A stretch of 64,000 bases of DNA from the NCBI RefSeq assembly GCF_036946125.1, contig NZ_JAQIJT010000001.1, positions 372,001 to 436,000 on the forward strand. Reading direction: 5' to 3'. A program made the translations under genes and the position numbers. Shown here in pieces: positions 63,143 through 64,000 of the stretch (the first letter of the stretch is position 1; every line of letters starts with the position of its first letter). The stretch comes from Sphingomonas adhaesiva (lineage in GTDB: Bacteria; Pseudomonadota; Alphaproteobacteria; Sphingomonadales; Sphingomonadaceae). Under the pieces are notes generated by a model. That model saw only the letters and a program-made list of their open reading frames with translations. It did no database searches and was not told where the DNA came from.

Positions 63143-64000
63143 TCAGGCGAGCGGATCGAGCGCGCTGGAACGTCGGCGGGTGACGGGCACGGAAGCGGAG
63201 GGAGCAGGGGGGGCGGAGGGGGCAGGGGAGGTCATCCCCATCTCCTGCGCGATGGCGGCCAGCGCGGCAATGCGGTTGTCGGTGTCGGGGTGGGTCGAGA
63301 ACAGGCTGTCGCCCGATCGGCCGGGGACGATGTACAGCTGCTGCGCGGCGGGGATGCGCGCCGCCGTCGCGCCGGGGATCATGCTGGCGCCGCGTTGCAG
63401 CTTGGCCAGCGCGCTGGCGAGCGCGCGCGGATCGCCGCTGATCTCCGCGCCCGCCCGGTCGGCGCCATATTCGCGCGTGCGGCTGATCGCCATCTGGACG
63501 ATCATCGCGGCGAACGGCGCGACCAGGACCGCCAGGATACCGGCCCAGCCGGGGCCGCGTCCCTCTCCACCACGAAAGAACAGCCCGACATTGGCGAGCA
63601 TCGATACCGCCCCCGCAATCGTCGCCACCATCGTCATGATGAGCGTGTCGCGGTTGCGGACATGGCCCAGCTCGTGCGCCATCACGCCCGCGATCTCCTC
63701 GCGCGTCAGCAGGTCGAGCAGCCCGGTGGTGGCCGCGACCGCCGCATTCTCCGGATTGCGCCCGGTGGCGAAGGCGTTGGGCGAGGGATCGTCGACGATA
63801 TAGACGCGCGGCATCGGCAGGTTCGCGCGGCGCGCCAGCGCGCGCACCAGCCCCACGAATTCGGGCGCGGTCGCGTCGTCGACCTCGCGCGCATGGTGCA
63901 TCGACAGCACGATGCGGTCCGCGTTCCAGAAGGTGAAGAGGTTCATGCCGCCCGCGACCAGCAGCGCGATCGTCGCGCCGCCGGCACCGCCCAGCGTATA
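63143..64000 (-). CDS. htpX: zinc protease HtpX, partial at the right edge
   Basis: Inner-membrane quality-control protease. The visible part begins YTLGGAGGATIALLVAGGMN, so the frame runs past the edge and the ATG at 63946 is internal. Zinc site VMAHELGHVRNRD (HExxH) and the downstream ligand helix with REYGADRAGAEISGDP; about two hydrophobic segments after the active site. The C-terminal 30 residues are a Pro/Ala/Ser-rich tail. It heads the chain htpX-rsmB-rpe-heparinase-like. Confidence 0.93.
   Translation of the reverse strand, partial: YTLGGAGGATIALLVAGGMNLFTFWNADRIVLSMHHAREVDDATAPEFVGLVRALARRANLPMPRVYIVDDPSPNAFATGRNPENAAVAATTGLLDLLTREEIAGVMAHELGHVRNRDTLIMTMVATIAGAVSMLANVGLFFRGGEGRGPGWAGILAVLVAPFAAMIVQMAISRTREYGADRAGAEISGDPRALASALAKLQRGASMIPGATAARIPAAQQLYIVPGRSGDSLFSTHPDTDNRIAALAAIAQEMGMTSPAPSAPPAPSASVPVTRRRSSALDPLA

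Overview
The window looks like the replication-origin neighbourhood of a GC-rich alphaproteobacterium of the order Sphingomonadales, most likely Sphingomonas or a close relative. Evidence is the gene order rho-hemJ-hemE-(gap)-ppsR-maf-aroE-coaE-dnaQ, the mnmE-mnmG-rsmG-parA-parB operon, the crtY-crtI-crtB carotenoid genes, frequent GTG starts and very common 4-base stop/start overlaps. No strain-level identification is possible by eye.

Layout. 1-4.8 kb: mnmE (cut by the left edge), mnmG, rsmG, parA, parB, with four parS-like sites. 4.9-9.4 kb (minus): a lipoprotein, leuS, lptE, holA. 9.6-14.4 kb: an outer-membrane-type protein, a ThiE-like gene divergent from yggS, a HAD phosphatase, then ribA and xth. 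14.4-18.9 kb (minus): lolA, a TerC-type membrane protein, rho, hemJ, hemE. 18.88-19.19 kb: a gene-free stretch with DnaA boxes, an AT-rich patch and clustered GANTC sites, called here as oriC. 19.2-24.7 kb (plus): ppsR, maf, aroE, coaE, dnaQ, hpf, ptsN, a thioesterase and a DUF1491 gene, all pointing away from the origin. 24.8-31 kb: cell wall hydrolase, mmcB, an ankyrin protein, a SCO protein, ycgN, a YgjP-type metalloprotease, PBP1A and msrB. 31-34 kb: a type III polyketide synthase, methyltransferase and flavoprotein cluster, then tRNA-Leu(GAG). 34-39.7 kb: zinc-ribbon protein, ftsE-ftsX-ydcF-plsC, cyclophilin, a 53-residue protein, acylphosphatase, ung. 39.8-43.1 kb: two unrecognised proteins, a YefM/YoeB toxin-antitoxin pair and an AT-richer insert with an ImmA/IrrE protease and a membrane protein. 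43.3-45.3 kb: thiC under a TPP riboswitch. 45.3-49.7 kb: two tandem ferritin-like Tat proteins, MipA/OmpV, DUF2141 and a sterol-desaturase-type enzyme. 50.5-55.3 kb: crtY, crtI, a BLUF photoreceptor, a LOG-type gene and crtB. 55.4-64 kb: cardiolipin-synthase-like gene, rpoZ, purH, heparinase-like gene, rpe, rsmB and htpX (cut by the right edge).

How the genes fit together. ParA/ParB and the parS sites about 16-18 kb from the proposed oriC form the chromosome segregation module, and replication genes (dnaQ, holA) lie nearby. The carotenoid genes sit beside a blue-light receptor and a lipid-modifying enzyme, suggesting a photoprotection and membrane theme. The gene-free stretches 49.7-50.5, 57.0-57.55 and 59.13-59.36 kb are filled with several families of palindromic repeats, one of which forms a roughly 145-bp element with TTTGCAAA-type inverted ends.

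The best candidates for something undescribed are the ImmA/IrrE plus membrane-protein insert next to thiC, the 145-bp palindromic element family and the type III PKS cluster. No phage, transposase, CRISPR array or rRNA gene was seen.
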